A stretch of 64,000 nucleotides of DNA from JBBDYG01 sp040901765 (GCA_040901765.1 JBBDYG010000013.1:1-64000), one strand, 5' to 3'; shown: positions 8,805 through 18,290, numbered from the stretch's first letter. The notes: generated by a model not told the origin, from the letters alone. Numbers and translations: made by a program.

Positions 8805-10154
8805 CTACATCGCGGCACGCAGGTGTTCTTCCACCGCGCGGTGGAACTCGAATACGGCTTGATCGATCAGTTCGGGCGTCGGCGAACCGGATAGCGCATT
8901 CGTGAATGGCTCGACCAAATCGGCCGGCAGCTTGGCCCGTTCGGCGGCGGCCGATACCGAGCGAACCACGGCTGGAATCAGATCGGGCCGGGCTTCCCCC
9001 AACACGAGCAACAGGTTGCTTTTCATCGCCGCTTCCAGCAGGGCGGTCTCATCGACTCCGTGTTTTGTTCCAACGGCAATTCCGAGTTCGCGCCCGGCAG
9101 GAAGCGCGCTTTCCAGGAAGGCCGCAGTGGGCTGGCTGGCGGGATAGGACGAAGCCTTCGGTAACTCGATGCCTAGCGTCTCGGCCAGCTTTTGGCTTTC
9201 TTGCAGCAATCGGGTTTGCTCCTTCGCTGGAGCACCGGCGTGCTCGCCCAGGATCATGAGGCTCCATTTACTTCCCAACAACCACGCGTTGTGACGGGGG
9301 TTGGCGGGGTCGATGAAAGTTGCGGTGGAATCGGTTTCGGCAGTCTCCACGTCGAGCGGTAGCGAGGCGAAGTCGGGCGGCGGAACTTCGGGGACCGGCG
9401 GTTCCATCGGCGTCGTTTCCTCTGCCAGTGCTGGTTCGTCAGTTGACGGCGAAGTCGGTATCTCATGCGGCAAGAGGGTGCGCGGCTCCTCGCCTTCAGG
9501 CGGCGTCTCCGCACTGGAGGGTGACGATGGAACTTCAGTCGGTGCCGGCGCGTCGTCCAGATATGGCGGCTCGGTTGGAGTTGTCGCGTAGCGATTGCCA
9601 ACAGGCGGCGTTGCTTCTGGCGATTCAACAGCCGGCGCCGAAGGCGACGGTGTTGTAGCGTAGCGGCCGCCTTCAACGGGTGCAGGTGTTTGTCCGGAAG
9701 GAATCTCGTGCGGTAAGAGAGGGCGCGGCTGCTCCGTTGACGGCACCACTTCCTCAGCGGGAGGTGGTGAGGTCGCTTCGGCTAGCGGTGGCGCATCGGC
9801 CGATGGCGGAGTGTCGGCAGTTGGTTCGCTCGACCCAAATAGCTCTTCGTCCGTGGTCTCTGCAGTTAAGGCCGCGACGGGTGGGGCCGGCGGCTCAACA
9901 ACTGGCTCGGCCGGTGGTTCGGGCGTCGCCGTTACCGGCGGAGCCTCTGCCGCGGGATGTTCCGCATCGGTCGACTGTTTGACTGCCGGCTCCTTGGGCG
10001 GCTCGTACTCCACTTCGCTCCAGCAACCGGTCGCGATGAGCAGCGGCGCGGCGAACAGAAGCGAACGCTTCGCGTAGAAGCGAAATACGGAAAGCCATTC
10101 CGAGGGTACCCGGCGGAAAGCGGCGTGAAAGAATCGAGACATGGCCGTGAACAT
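8805..10154 (-). CDS. Proline/glutamate-rich lipoprotein of unknown function
   Basis: 449 residues. The N-terminus has an Arg-containing n-region and a hydrophobic segment ending in the lipobox LIATGC, so it is probably a lipidated envelope protein. Residues about 45-260 are low complexity (Pro, Glu, Ala, Thr) with recurring units such as PLLPHEIPSG / TLLPHEIPTS and RYATTPS / RYATTPT. The C-terminal 150 residues are helical and folded-looking (from NPRHNAWLLGSKWSLMI). I recognise no family. An alternative ATG at 10142 (MSRFFH) is equally plausible; neither has a clear Shine-Dalgarno sequence. Confidence 0.75.
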   Translation of the reverse strand: MFTAMSRFFHAAFRRVPSEWLSVFRFYAKRSLLFAAPLLIATGCWSEVEYEPPKEPAVKQSTDAEHPAAEAPPVTATPEPPAEPVVEPPAPPVAALTAETTDEELFGSSEPTADTPPSADAPPLAEATSPPPAEEVVPSTEQPRPLLPHEIPSGQTPAPVEGGRYATTPSPSAPAVESPEATPPVGNRYATTPTEPPYLDDAPAPTEVPSSPSSAETPPEGEEPRTLLPHEIPTSPSTDEPALAEETTPMEPPVPEVPPPDFASLPLDVETAETDSTATFIDPANPRHNAWLLGSKWSLMILGEHAGAPAKEQTRLLQESQKLAETLGIELPKASSYPASQPTAAFLESALPAGRELGIAVGTKHGVDETALLEAAMKSNLLLVLGEARPDLIPAVVRSVSAAAERAKLPADLVEPFTNALSGSPTPELIDQAVFEFHRAVEEHLRAAM

Positions 10155-10286
10155 TGGGAAACGCGATTAGGAACAGCACAATTGTTGCGTCAAGCACAGT
10201 GCTTTGTGCATTTTATACCAGGAAGCTATGATTAGGCATGTGGCCCGCGTCGGGCAGCCATTCCGCAGCCGATCGAGCGCCAGGCC

Positions 10287-11159
10287 ATGTTACCATCATT
10301 TACCTGCCTGAATCGACGGCAGTTCCTGCGGCGGTCGGCGGCGGCTACGGTGTTCACTGGGGCGGCGACGGGAATCTACACCTGGAGCTGGGAGCCGCAT
10401 TGGATTGAAGTCGTCGAACGCCCGCTCACGGTTCGCGATTTGCCGCCCGCACTGTCCGGCGCGCGGGTTGTGCAGATCAGCGATCTGCACGTGGGGCCAA
10501 TCGTCGACGAGACGTACATCACGTCGGCGATGGGGCGTGTCGCCGCGATGCGTCCCGATGCAATTCTCGTAACCGGCGACTTCATGACTTGCCGCGGTGT
10601 GGAACAAGTCGAACGAACGCTTCATGTGGTCGCTCATTTGCAACCGCGGCAAACGCCGGTTTTTGCGATCATGGGCAATCACGACTACGGCCACGGATGG
10701 AGAAATAGAGAAGCAGCCGAGCAACTCACCGATGGCATGAAAGCGTGCGGAATCAACGTGCTTCGGAACAGCGCCGCCGATTTTCGTGGTTTGCAAATTG
10801 CCGGTTGCGATGACTGGTGGGCCGATCGTTGCGACGTGCCAGGCACGATTGCCCAGCTCGACGACCGCCGCGGCGCGATTTTTTTGTGCCACAATCCCGA
10901 CGTTGTCGATCTGCCGGTGTGGAGCGGATACGAAGGCTGGATCCTCGCCGGCCACACCCACGGCGGGCAGTGCTGCGTTCCAGGCTACGGCCCGCCGATT
11001 CTCCCCGTTCGCAATAAGCGCTATGCGGCTGGTGAAATAACGCTCGACGCCGGCCGCCGGCTCTACGTCAACCGCGGACTTGGATACAAGCACCGTGTCC
11101 GCTTTTTTAGCCGACCGGAGATTACGCTGTTTCACTTGTCGGCAAACGGATACTCGTGA
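10287..11159 (+). CDS. TAT-exported calcineurin-like metallophosphoesterase
   Basis: 290 residues, similar to YaeI-type phosphodiesterases. The N-terminus has a twin-arginine motif (NRRQFLRR) and a hydrophobic region. The metal-binding motifs appear in order: QISDLHVG, TGDFMT, MGNHDYGH, and AGHTHGGQ near residue 230. The family hydrolyses phosphodiester or pyrophosphate bonds, often on lipid substrates. It stands alone, divergent from the preceding lipoprotein gene. Confidence 0.88.
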   Translation: MLPSFTCLNRRQFLRRSAAATVFTGAATGIYTWSWEPHWIEVVERPLTVRDLPPALSGARVVQISDLHVGPIVDETYITSAMGRVAAMRPDAILVTGDFMTCRGVEQVERTLHVVAHLQPRQTPVFAIMGNHDYGHGWRNREAAEQLTDGMKACGINVLRNSAADFRGLQIAGCDDWWADRCDVPGTIAQLDDRRGAIFLCHNPDVVDLPVWSGYEGWILAGHTHGGQCCVPGYGPPILPVRNKRYAAGEITLDAGRRLYVNRGLGYKHRVRFFSRPEITLFHLSANGYS

Positions 11160-11331
11160 GCGACGTTTTTGCGATTCCGCGCCCTTCTCGAAGCCTCTCG
11201 GACATTTTTTTCGTTAAATACCCGCCGAGGGGTAATTTTCTGACAGCGATTTTTCGAAACGGCGGCCTTTAACAGGTAGCCCGAGGAGTCGTTTGTCCAA
11301 TTGAATTCCCGAGATTTATCGAGGACTTATT

Positions 11332-12393
11332 ATGTGGCCGAAACAATTGCGTCTTGTAATCGCAACCTTCTCACTTCTCGCGATTGCGCTGTGCTCGACG
11401 GGCGTGAAAGCGCAACTTCCCTCGTCGCTCGACCGGTGGCTTGGTCCACAAGAATGGAAACGCGACACCGACGGTCCAGTGATTTCACTCGGCAAGGAAG
11501 GTGAGTTCGACGACACCCACTTGCTTGCGGCGATGGTCGCCAAAGAGGGCGATAAGTATTTCATGTGGTACGGCGGGTCGAGTGGCTTCGCCCACGATCT
11601 CGCTGGGAAACGTCTGCCCGATAAGCGGGTTTACAAACTTGGCTTGGCCACCAGCAACGACGGCAAGCATTTTGAGAAACACCCCGACGGGGCTGTGTTT
11701 GGACTGAACGAGGGAACGCGGTCGGTGCTAACGCCAAGCATCTTGCGAAATCCCGATGGCACGCTGTTGCGAGTCGACGGAAAGATTCGCATGTGGTTCA
11801 GTAGCGCCAACCTGGGTGGCGGCGGCAGGCCCCATTCCATCCAATCTGCCGAAAGCGAAGACGGCATTCACTGGACGAACGTGTCGCCCGACCTTATCAC
11901 TCGGGCCTACTGTCCCACAGTGATCAAGGAAGGCGACGAATATCGCATGTGGTACACCGAGCCAGGGGCCTACCCGTGGGTCATGCGCCATGCCCGCAGT
12001 CCCGACGGTTTAAATTGGACCGTCGATGAGAAGACGGTGATCGAGGAAACCCAAGATTGGGAACACTTTGTATTCAACTATCCCACGGTTACGAAGATCG
12101 GCGACGTTTATCTCATGTGGTATGTCAGCTATGCCACCGAGGACAAGTTGACGACGGCGATCGGGTTTGCCGTGAGCGAGGACGGCCTGACGTGGCACAA
12201 GCATCCGCAAAACCCGGTGCTGCGGCCCGATCCGAGCCGCGAATGGGAATCGCACTACGTGTCCTGTGGCTCGACGATCCGCATGCCCGACGGCAGTTTT
12301 CGGATGTGGTATTTCGCCCGCAAAGAGCCGCCGTTTCTGAATCTGTACTACGCGCTTGGCACGGCGACGTGGGCGGGACCGAAAGGGCTGTAA
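11332..12393 (+). CDS. Secreted beta-propeller protein, GH43/GH32/GH130-like
   Basis: 353 residues with a signal peptide (about 1-27, cut after VKA). At least five repeats of the pattern MWY/MWF preceded by a (G-D/E)-x-Y/F-x strand (KYFMWYGG, KIRMWFSS, EYRMWYTE, VYLMWYVS, SFRMWYFA) mark a five-bladed propeller of the glycosidase superfamily. Acidic residues in FDDTH and W-E-H/W-E-S motifs could be catalytic, but I cannot assign a family number or substrate. ATG 11332 has GAGGA at suitable spacing. Confidence 0.78.
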   Translation: MWPKQLRLVIATFSLLAIALCSTGVKAQLPSSLDRWLGPQEWKRDTDGPVISLGKEGEFDDTHLLAAMVAKEGDKYFMWYGGSSGFAHDLAGKRLPDKRVYKLGLATSNDGKHFEKHPDGAVFGLNEGTRSVLTPSILRNPDGTLLRVDGKIRMWFSSANLGGGGRPHSIQSAESEDGIHWTNVSPDLITRAYCPTVIKEGDEYRMWYTEPGAYPWVMRHARSPDGLNWTVDEKTVIEETQDWEHFVFNYPTVTKIGDVYLMWYVSYATEDKLTTAIGFAVSEDGLTWHKHPQNPVLRPDPSREWESHYVSCGSTIRMPDGSFRMWYFARKEPPFLNLYYALGTATWAGPKGL

Positions 12394-12571
12394 CGGCCGC
12401 GTCATAAATCGCATAATCGCGCGATTCCATACCGCTGCGGTTATTCGCGGTTCAGTTTCCGCAAACTTTTCGATTCACCGTCTCTGCGGTGGACAGCCCC
12501 GCCTTTGCGCCGCATGAAAATAGTGGGGAAAGTGCGCGCACACGTCCATTCAAGAAACGGCCTAATCGAAG

Positions 12572-13942
12572 ATGATCTCCACTCCAAGCAACACCGCCTC
12601 GTCTCAACTTACCAGCGTCCTCAAGTCCGGTTTCAACAAGCAGACGCGCAGCGCGGAGCCTGCGGTCGCCCGAGATGAGTCGAAGGCCGCGGCGATGCCG
12701 CCCGCTCCGCCGGAGCCGCAAACGCTCGCCGAAGCGGGTCTTAGCGAGTGCGACGTCGAAGCCCTGGTGCTCAAGACGCTCTCCCAAATCGGCAACTCGA
12801 CCGGCAGCGAGATCTCGCACGAAGTCTGCCTTTCGAGAAGTCTCTTGGGCGAAACCTTGAGCCGGTTGCGAGACGAATTGCTGATCGCGATCAAGGCGTC
12901 AACTGGGCTGAACGACTACGTCTATCAACTCACCGAAGCCGGCGCCGCCCGCGCCCGACAGCACGTTGCGCGTTGCAACTATGTTGGCGCGGCGCCCGTG
13001 CCACTGGCGGTTTACACCGATGCGATTCGCCGGCAATCGATTCAAAACACGCGGCTGAAAGTCGAGCAACTACAGTCGGCGCTTGCCGATCTCACGCTCC
13101 GCACGGAGCTTGTCCAGCAAATCGCCCAAGCGATTCACGATGGACGCGGACTGTTTCTTTACGGCGACCCGGGCAACGGCAAGACGACCATCGCCGAGCG
13201 AATTCTAAACGCCTTCGGACAGCACTTGTGGATTCCACGGATGATTGGCATTGGCGGAGACATGCTGCGGTTGTTCGATGCGACTTGCCACCGCCCAGCC
13301 GACGCACCGCAGCTTGCGATTACCAAATACGACCGCCGGTGGGTGCTTATCGAGCGGCCCACCGTGGTCGTTGGCGGTGAGCTAACGCTCGAGCAACTCG
13401 ATGCCCGCTTCCACCCGGCGGTCGGCATCAGCGAAGCGCCCGTGCAAATGAAAGCTAACGGCGGAGCGCTAGTGATCGACGACTTCGGCCGCCAGCGGGT
13501 CAGCAGCACCGAGATTCTCAACCGCTTGATCGTTCCGCTGGAGAAACAGTTCGATTACCTCAACCTCGCGAGCGGCCGGCAGATTCAAGCGCCGTTTGAT
13601 TTGTTGTTCATCCTCTCGACGAATCTCGAACCGCGGCAGCTTGTGGACGAGGCATTCTTGCGGCGGATTCCCTACAAAATCCGCGTCGGCGACCCAACCG
13701 AGCAGGAATTTCGCGGATTACTGGAACGAATCGCGAAGGACAAGGGGTTTACAATCGATGCCGGGGCGGTCGAGCATCTGCTCGACGCCCACTACCGCCC
13801 GCTGAATCGCCCGCTGAGGTTCTGCCATCCACGCGATCTGCTGCGGCAAGTAAAGAACTTTTGCGAAGTGCTCGAACGGCCGTCGCGGGTGAGCAAGGAA
13901 GCGATCGATGCCGCCGCGACGAATTACTTTTCAACGCTGTAG
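12572..13942 (+). CDS. AAA ATPase with N-terminal winged-helix-like segment
   Basis: 456 residues. Residues about 50-135 look like a winged-helix DNA- or RNA-binding segment (VEALVLKTLSQIGNSTGSE...LSRLRDE...YVYQLTEAG). They are followed by a AAA core with Walker A GDPGNGKTT (about 198-206), Walker B ALVIDDFG, sensor region LFILSTNLEP and an Arg-rich LRRIPYKI. The C-terminus has a helical lid (RPLRFCHPRDLLRQV). The family is widespread in planctomycetes and is often annotated as a predicted chaperone-like ATPase. Role unknown. The first 45 residues are disordered. Confidence 0.8.
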   Translation: MISTPSNTASSQLTSVLKSGFNKQTRSAEPAVARDESKAAAMPPAPPEPQTLAEAGLSECDVEALVLKTLSQIGNSTGSEISHEVCLSRSLLGETLSRLRDELLIAIKASTGLNDYVYQLTEAGAARARQHVARCNYVGAAPVPLAVYTDAIRRQSIQNTRLKVEQLQSALADLTLRTELVQQIAQAIHDGRGLFLYGDPGNGKTTIAERILNAFGQHLWIPRMIGIGGDMLRLFDATCHRPADAPQLAITKYDRRWVLIERPTVVVGGELTLEQLDARFHPAVGISEAPVQMKANGGALVIDDFGRQRVSSTEILNRLIVPLEKQFDYLNLASGRQIQAPFDLLFILSTNLEPRQLVDEAFLRRIPYKIRVGDPTEQEFRGLLERIAKDKGFTIDAGAVEHLLDAHYRPLNRPLRFCHPRDLLRQVKNFCEVLERPSRVSKEAIDAAATNYFSTL

Positions 13943-14046
13943 GTCAGGCTGTGCCTGACGAGGCCGTAGGTCAGGTTTTCTTGCCTGACAAGCCGTTGGG
14001 ATGGACCGTCCACGCCGTTACTTGTCAGGCGGAGCCTGACCTACGG
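13943..14046. repeat. GTCAGGCTGTGCCTGAC palindrome family
   Basis: TAGGTCAGGCTGTGCCTGAC is at the left, an internal second copy of GTAGGTCAGG follows, and GTCAGGCGGAGCCTGACCTA is at the right (about 14024-14043). The right arm overlaps the last codons of the aminotransferase gene. The same family brackets the pilB-pilT gap at 35757-35856. Confidence 0.75.
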
Positions 14047-14921
14047 CGCGATTGCGCCGCCACATCCACACCGACCAGCGCACTCCACGCTGTCAGCATC
14101 TGGCGGTAGATCGGCCCCGGCGTGCCGGTAGCAATGGGCGCGCCGTCGCAGCGCACGACCGGAAGCACACACACCGAAGTGCTGGTGAGCCACACCTCGT
14201 CCGCCGATTTCAGCTCGGCCAGCGTGATGTCGCGTTGCTGAAAGGGAATCTGCAGGTTCCCGGCCAGTTCTTCGACTACGGAGACGGTCACGCCGGGCAG
14301 CACTTTCGAGAAGCGCGGCGTCAGCAGGCCCTCGCCGCTGCGGTAAATCACGAGATTGGCCGTGGATGCTTCGCCGACGAAGCCCTCCTGATCCAGCAAA
14401 ATCGCCCGCGCCAGCGCCTGCGGCTCATGCGCACGAGCTTGTTGATCGGCGAGGTAGTAGTGCATCCGGCTGCGGCACTTGAGTTCTGCGGGCCAACAGT
14501 TCGTCGGCACCTGCCGCACGTCGCTTACCCACACGGGCACCCCTGTTTCATACTGCGCCGCCCACGTGTGAAACGGCAGCGGATATCCATGCACGCAAAT
14601 GGTTGGCGGACCACCGGACCCAGGCGTGGCGAACGCCACGACGCTCCAATCGTCATCCGGCTCGCGAAGCGGACCGTTGAGCGACATGAAGTCGCCAATC
14701 GCCGCGTCGATCTCGTCGGCAATTAAGACGGGAAGGCCAACGATCTCCAGCGATCGCCGCATTCTTGCGACGTGCTCCGCCTGCCGAAAGACGTTGCCGC
14801 CAAAGGTGCGCAGCCGTTCGGTCACGGTGACGCCCATCGCGAAACCAAGATCAGCGACGGGAATCGCAAGCGTGGCGTCGTCAATCCAATGGCCGTTCAA
14901 ATAAGCAACACGCGTCGGCAT
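14025..14921 (-). CDS. Class IV aminotransferase (BCAT / D-amino acid / ADC lyase type)
   Basis: 298-residue fold-type IV PLP enzyme. The Schiff-base lysine is in LKCRSRMHYYLADQQA (about residue 150), and the cofactor-phosphate loop includes EASTANL and LPGVT. It belongs to the BCAT, D-amino acid transaminase and aminodeoxychorismate lyase superfamily; the sequence alone does not separate these. The last residues (QSRRRSGSA) are encoded by the palindromic repeat at 14024-14043, so the native C-terminus has been altered by repeat sequence. Confidence 0.85.
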   Translation of the reverse strand: MPTRVAYLNGHWIDDATLAIPVADLGFAMGVTVTERLRTFGGNVFRQAEHVARMRRSLEIVGLPVLIADEIDAAIGDFMSLNGPLREPDDDWSVVAFATPGSGGPPTICVHGYPLPFHTWAAQYETGVPVWVSDVRQVPTNCWPAELKCRSRMHYYLADQQARAHEPQALARAILLDQEGFVGEASTANLVIYRSGEGLLTPRFSKVLPGVTVSVVEELAGNLQIPFQQRDITLAELKSADEVWLTSTSVCVLPVVRCDGAPIATGTPGPIYRQMLTAWSALVGVDVAAQSRRRSGSA

Positions 14922-14981
14922 GAGTGAAGTGTAGACGATTGCGGCACGGGTAGCACGCCCCAGTAAGATAAGTGAATGTTA

Positions 14982-15066
14982 GATGTGTGATGTGAGAAGG
15001 CAGATGTTCGGAAACGGGGAAGCAGATCTTATTAACTTCTGCCTTCTCACATCACACATCTCACAT
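14982..15066. repeat. GATGTGTGATGTGAGAAGGCAG palindrome
   Basis: Left arm GATGTGTGATGTGAGAAGG with CAGATGTTC, right arm CTTCTGCCTTCTCACATCAC followed by ACATCTCACATC. Same family as 18058-18147 and the tandem block 26820-26995. Its right end overlaps the stop of the next gene. Confidence 0.75.
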
Positions 15067-16032
15067 CCCTTCCCCCTCCTCCTCAAACGTCAAATACTCC
15101 CACGCCAGCGCCATCACTTGCCGTGAGCACACGTAGAGCGCCAAGTCGTGATTCTTTCCGACATAGCCGCTGGCGTTGACCTGATAGATGCTGCCGGCGA
15201 CTTCGGCGTCGATGCACGTCGGGCCGCACAGTCCCAGCGCCTGCGGTTTGCCCGCAGTGGCGCTCAGATGATAGAACCGCATCGCCGGATCGCGGGGGTT
15301 GTTCACCAGAAATAGCCGGTCGATCTGTTGCATGGCCCGGCCGTGGCATTGGCCTTCACAAAGCCAGTGAGCATGCAACGCGGCGGCCATGAACACGGCC
15401 CGCATCGGTGGCCGCTCGGGATTGACGCGAGCATCCAGCATCCGCCCCGATAGCTCGCCGCCCGCCAGCAGGTGCGCCGCGCCGGTGGCAACCCGGGCGC
15501 CAAAGCTGTACCCCAGGAGGCTGACTTGCAAGTCCGGCGGCAACTGATCGAGTACCCACGCCGTTTGCCACGCGATGGGACACGTGCGAGCGGCTTTCTC
15601 GCGGACGTCGCGCAGGGGGCCTCCGGTTTTTTCCGAGGGCCACGACCAGGTTACGAATCGAATCGGCCGCTCGTCGGCCGCGCTACGCACGAGCGCCCGA
15701 TACACGAGCAGCCCTTCGCCGGCCGCTTCGTTCGACGCCACTTGATTGCCGTGGAAGAAGACAATCGTCGGCACGCCTGGCTCATGCCACGAGAAGAACT
15801 CGCTCACGTCGCCGCGCCGCCACTGGCGGCAGCCCGATTCGTCGACGACTTCGAGAGTCGAATAGCGCAGACCGTTTGCCAATCGGTCCGCATCGGTCGT
15901 ACACCCGGCGCCGCGACTGCTGAGCACGACGAACTGGTCCTGCGGGCGCAGGCCGCAGCAATCGACCGATTGCCCCAGGGCGGGCGTGGCGCAGAGCAAC
16001 AAGAGTGCGGCAGCCAACAGCCAGCTCAACAT
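15061..16032 (-). CDS. Secreted alpha/beta-hydrolase-like protein
   Basis: 323 residues from ATG 16032, which has AAGGT upstream; the longer frame to 16110 would displace the signal peptide. Signal peptide about residues 1-22 (ending ALG). The alpha/beta-hydrolase features are an oxyanion-type strand IVFFHGNQ and a nucleophile elbow LLGYSFGARV. A late His (KNHDLALY) may be the catalytic base. Several Cys residues (CC, GC, CEGQC, CGPTC) suggest disulfides in the periplasm. The last residues overlap interspersed repeat sequence. Substrate unknown. Confidence 0.78.
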   Translation of the reverse strand: MLSWLLAAALLLLCATPALGQSVDCCGLRPQDQFVVLSSRGAGCTTDADRLANGLRYSTLEVVDESGCRQWRRGDVSEFFSWHEPGVPTIVFFHGNQVASNEAAGEGLLVYRALVRSAADERPIRFVTWSWPSEKTGGPLRDVREKAARTCPIAWQTAWVLDQLPPDLQVSLLGYSFGARVATGAAHLLAGGELSGRMLDARVNPERPPMRAVFMAAALHAHWLCEGQCHGRAMQQIDRLFLVNNPRDPAMRFYHLSATAGKPQALGLCGPTCIDAEVAGSIYQVNASGYVGKNHDLALYVCSRQVMALAWEYLTFEEEGEGM

Positions 16033-16087
16033 CGTCGCGACCTTGCGGATGGGGGCAACTTTTCCGTGTCGCGGAAAGTGTAGCACA

Positions 16088-16120
16088 TTTTCCACATGCA
16101 AGTCCGCCACATGTGGAAAA
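16088..16120. promoter_or_regulatory. Perfect 11-bp inverted repeat in a divergent promoter region
   Basis: TTTTCCACATG at 16088-16098 and CATGTGGAAAA at 16110-16120, spaced 11 bases, so the half-sites are two helical turns apart centre to centre. It lies between two divergent genes (starts at 16032 and 16290). No T-tract follows the stem on either strand, which argues for an operator rather than a terminator. Confidence 0.45.
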
Positions 16121-16289
16121 AAATCAACCGTTGCGTTTGCACGTCACCGGACATGATGTAGATTTGCACAGCCCGCCGCTTCGCCATAAGTGCGAGCCAA
16201 TGAACCCACCTAAAGGTGTCTGATCGGACAATCGGACACGGCAATTGGAGTAGTTCCGGCGGAACTGCCCCAACAGGAGAATGACACAC

Positions 16290-16643
16290 ATGAGGAAAAT
16301 TCCGATTTTGCTGGCCGTAGCGATCATCGCGGCCCAAAGCGTGGGCTGCGGCTGCTGCAATCGCATGCGCGACTGGCTTTGCCGCGGAGCGTACTGCGGC
16401 GCGCCGGCCCAGACGTACGTCGCTCCCGCCCCATGCGCCGTGCCCGCCCCGATGATGATGGGTGCCCCAATGGCTGCGACCTGCCCGACCTGTCCCCAGG
16501 GCTACCCCATGGAGACCTCGTTCGAGCCGAGTTGCGGCTACGGAGCGGGAATGCCCATGTACACCGAAGGCGGCTGGGCTCCGAGCGGCACCACCGGCGG
16601 TGGCGTGATCATGACCGACCCAGGCCCCGGTCCGGGCCAATAA
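16290..16643 (+). CDS. Small Cys/Met/Pro-rich lipoprotein-like secreted protein
   Basis: 117 residues from ATG 16290 (MRKIPILL), chosen because AGGAG lies 10 bases upstream; an ATG at 16281 is too close to that site. The signal sequence ends in SVGC, a lipobox-like site, and is followed by CGCC. The mature part is rich in Cys, Pro, Met and Gly (PMMMGAPM, CPTCPQG) and has a Gly/Pro tail. No domain recognised; similar short low-complexity lipoproteins are common in planctomycetes. Confidence 0.7.
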   Translation: MRKIPILLAVAIIAAQSVGCGCCNRMRDWLCRGAYCGAPAQTYVAPAPCAVPAPMMMGAPMAATCPTCPQGYPMETSFEPSCGYGAGMPMYTEGGWAPSGTTGGGVIMTDPGPGPGQ

Positions 16644-17080
16644 ACGGAAACAATCGATTCAACTTGACCCCCCTCCCTCCCCCGCTCGGTCGCGCCATCC
16701 TGAACGCGATCGGGCGGGGTTTCTTGTTTCGCATTCAAGCCGGAGGCTTGGCAGCTAATCGCCGGCGGTAAGCGCTAGCGCTTTGGGTGCCACTGGCTGT
16801 GCCAGTGAAATCGCACTGGCATAGCCAGTGGCACCCGGCGCAACGTGATACACGATTCCTCCGGTTCCCTCCCCTCGACGGGGAGGGTTAGGGAGGGGTG
16901 TTGACGTGTGTACCAGGTTCGCCCCCCTCCCCAGCCCTCCCCGCAAAGGGGAGGGAGCCGGAAAATGTACCGTAGCGTATCTGCGACAAAGCGTTAGCGG
17001 CGTAGAGTGGCACCCGAATACGATGAAATTCCGGGGCCTCCGAGCTACAATGGAAGCATCACCCTTGCTGAACGCCCCTC
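16644..17080. repeat. Intergenic block of palindromic repeats
   Basis: No gene seen in 437 bases. It holds a palindrome with arms GGGTGCCACTGGCTGTGCCAG (21 bases, about 16788-16808) and its complement at about 16816-16835, and a CT-rich/GA-rich palindrome, CCCTCCCC...GGGGAGGG, repeated at about 16866-16890 and 16922-16951. The last 100 bases before 17081 may hold the promoter of the transglutaminase gene. Confidence 0.65.
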
Positions 17081-18055
17081 ATGAAAACCGCTGCCTGTCT
17101 ATTCGTATTCACCTCAGCGCTGATGCTGCCGCAAGCGGCGAACGCGCAGCTTAAACAAGATGCGCCGGACAGCAGCGCACTAAAGTACGGTGAGCCAGTC
17201 GTCGGAAAATTCCGCGTCGGCGCGGAGATTAAAGCCGGCAAAGGCGCGTGCCGCGACGTGCGGGCGATGATCGCCGTTCCCTTCGAGTGCGCCGAGCAGG
17301 AGGTCCGCATCCTCGACGAAGATATTTCCACGGAGGTGGACCGCGTCGAGTACCGCGAGCTTCCCGGCGGCGGCGCGAAACAGATGCTCATCACGATCCC
17401 CTTTTTGGCCGACGGTGCAACCGCCCGGGCGGTGGTGACGTTCGAAGTTGCGACGCGGCCAATTTTGCCGACCGAGCAGACTGGCGAACTAAAGATTCCC
17501 GATCGCCTCGACAACGACATGCGGCGGTTCGTGCTGCCGAGTCCCTTCATCGAGGCGAAGCACAGCGAGATTCGCCGGCTCGGCCGCGAGGTGCTCAAGG
17601 GCTTGGAAGAAGACGCCACCGATTGGCAGAAAATCGAAGCGCTGTACGACCACGTGCAGGAACACATTGCCTACGTCGAGGGCGACGACAAGAGCGCGCT
17701 CGACACGCTCCGCGACAAGAACGCCGATTGTCATGGCCGCAGCGCGCTGTTCATTGCCCTGTGCCGGTCGATGAAGACGCCGGCCCGCATGGTGTGGGTA
17801 CACAACCACGCATACGCAGAATTCTACATGGAAGACGCCGAAGGCAATGGCACGTGGTTCCCGGCCGAGAGCGCCGGCACGCGGGCTTTTGGCGAGATGC
17901 CGCTCGCGCGGACCATCCTGCAAAAGGGAGACAACTTCCGCGTCCCCGAACGCCCCGGCGACCGGCTCCGCTACGCGACCGACTATCTGATGGCACTGCC
18001 CGTCGGCAAAGCGGGCAAGCCGACGGTGCAATACATTCGCGAGCAGGTGGAGTGA
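17081..18055 (+). CDS. Secreted transglutaminase-like (cysteine protease fold) protein
   Basis: 324 residues. Signal peptide about 1-22 (ending AANA). Residues about 30-160 form an N-terminal beta domain. The transglutaminase-like core follows: LYDHVQEHIAYVEG, the probable nucleophile Cys in KNADCHGRSALF (about residue 216), His in WVHNHAYAEFYM and a following acidic or Trp residue (GNGTWFPAES). Such proteins are usually periplasmic peptidases or amidases. No partner adjacent. Confidence 0.82.
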   Translation: MKTAACLFVFTSALMLPQAANAQLKQDAPDSSALKYGEPVVGKFRVGAEIKAGKGACRDVRAMIAVPFECAEQEVRILDEDISTEVDRVEYRELPGGGAKQMLITIPFLADGATARAVVTFEVATRPILPTEQTGELKIPDRLDNDMRRFVLPSPFIEAKHSEIRRLGREVLKGLEEDATDWQKIEALYDHVQEHIAYVEGDDKSALDTLRDKNADCHGRSALFIALCRSMKTPARMVWVHNHAYAEFYMEDAEGNGTWFPAESAGTRAFGEMPLARTILQKGDNFRVPERPGDRLRYATDYLMALPVGKAGKPTVQYIREQVE

Positions 18056-18057
18056 AG

Positions 18058-18283
18058 GTGGATGTCAGATGTTAGATGTAAGAAGGCAGAAGTTCGGAAA
18101 GAAGAATTTGCAATCGTCTTACTTCTGCCTTCTCATATCTCATCAAGTGGGTGGCTGGGGTCGAAGCCGAAGGCGCAGCCCCCAGCGAACCCTGTGTGGA
18201 CGTAGCTTCCGAACTTGCAACCAAGATTGATCCGCGCTTCCGCTGGGGGCTTCGGCTGGCGCCTACGACCCCAGCCACCCCTC
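18058..18283. repeat. Two adjacent palindromic repeats
   Basis: First unit, 18061-18147: GATGTCAGATGTTAGATG...AGAAGGCAGAAG and CTTCTGCCTTCTCATATC. Second unit, about 18150-18283: GGGTGGCTGGGGTCG...AAGCC with the inverse GGCTTCGG...GACCCCAGCCACCC. The second covers the space directly before the thioredoxin stop codon. Confidence 0.7.
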
Positions 18284-18290
18284 GTTTTGA

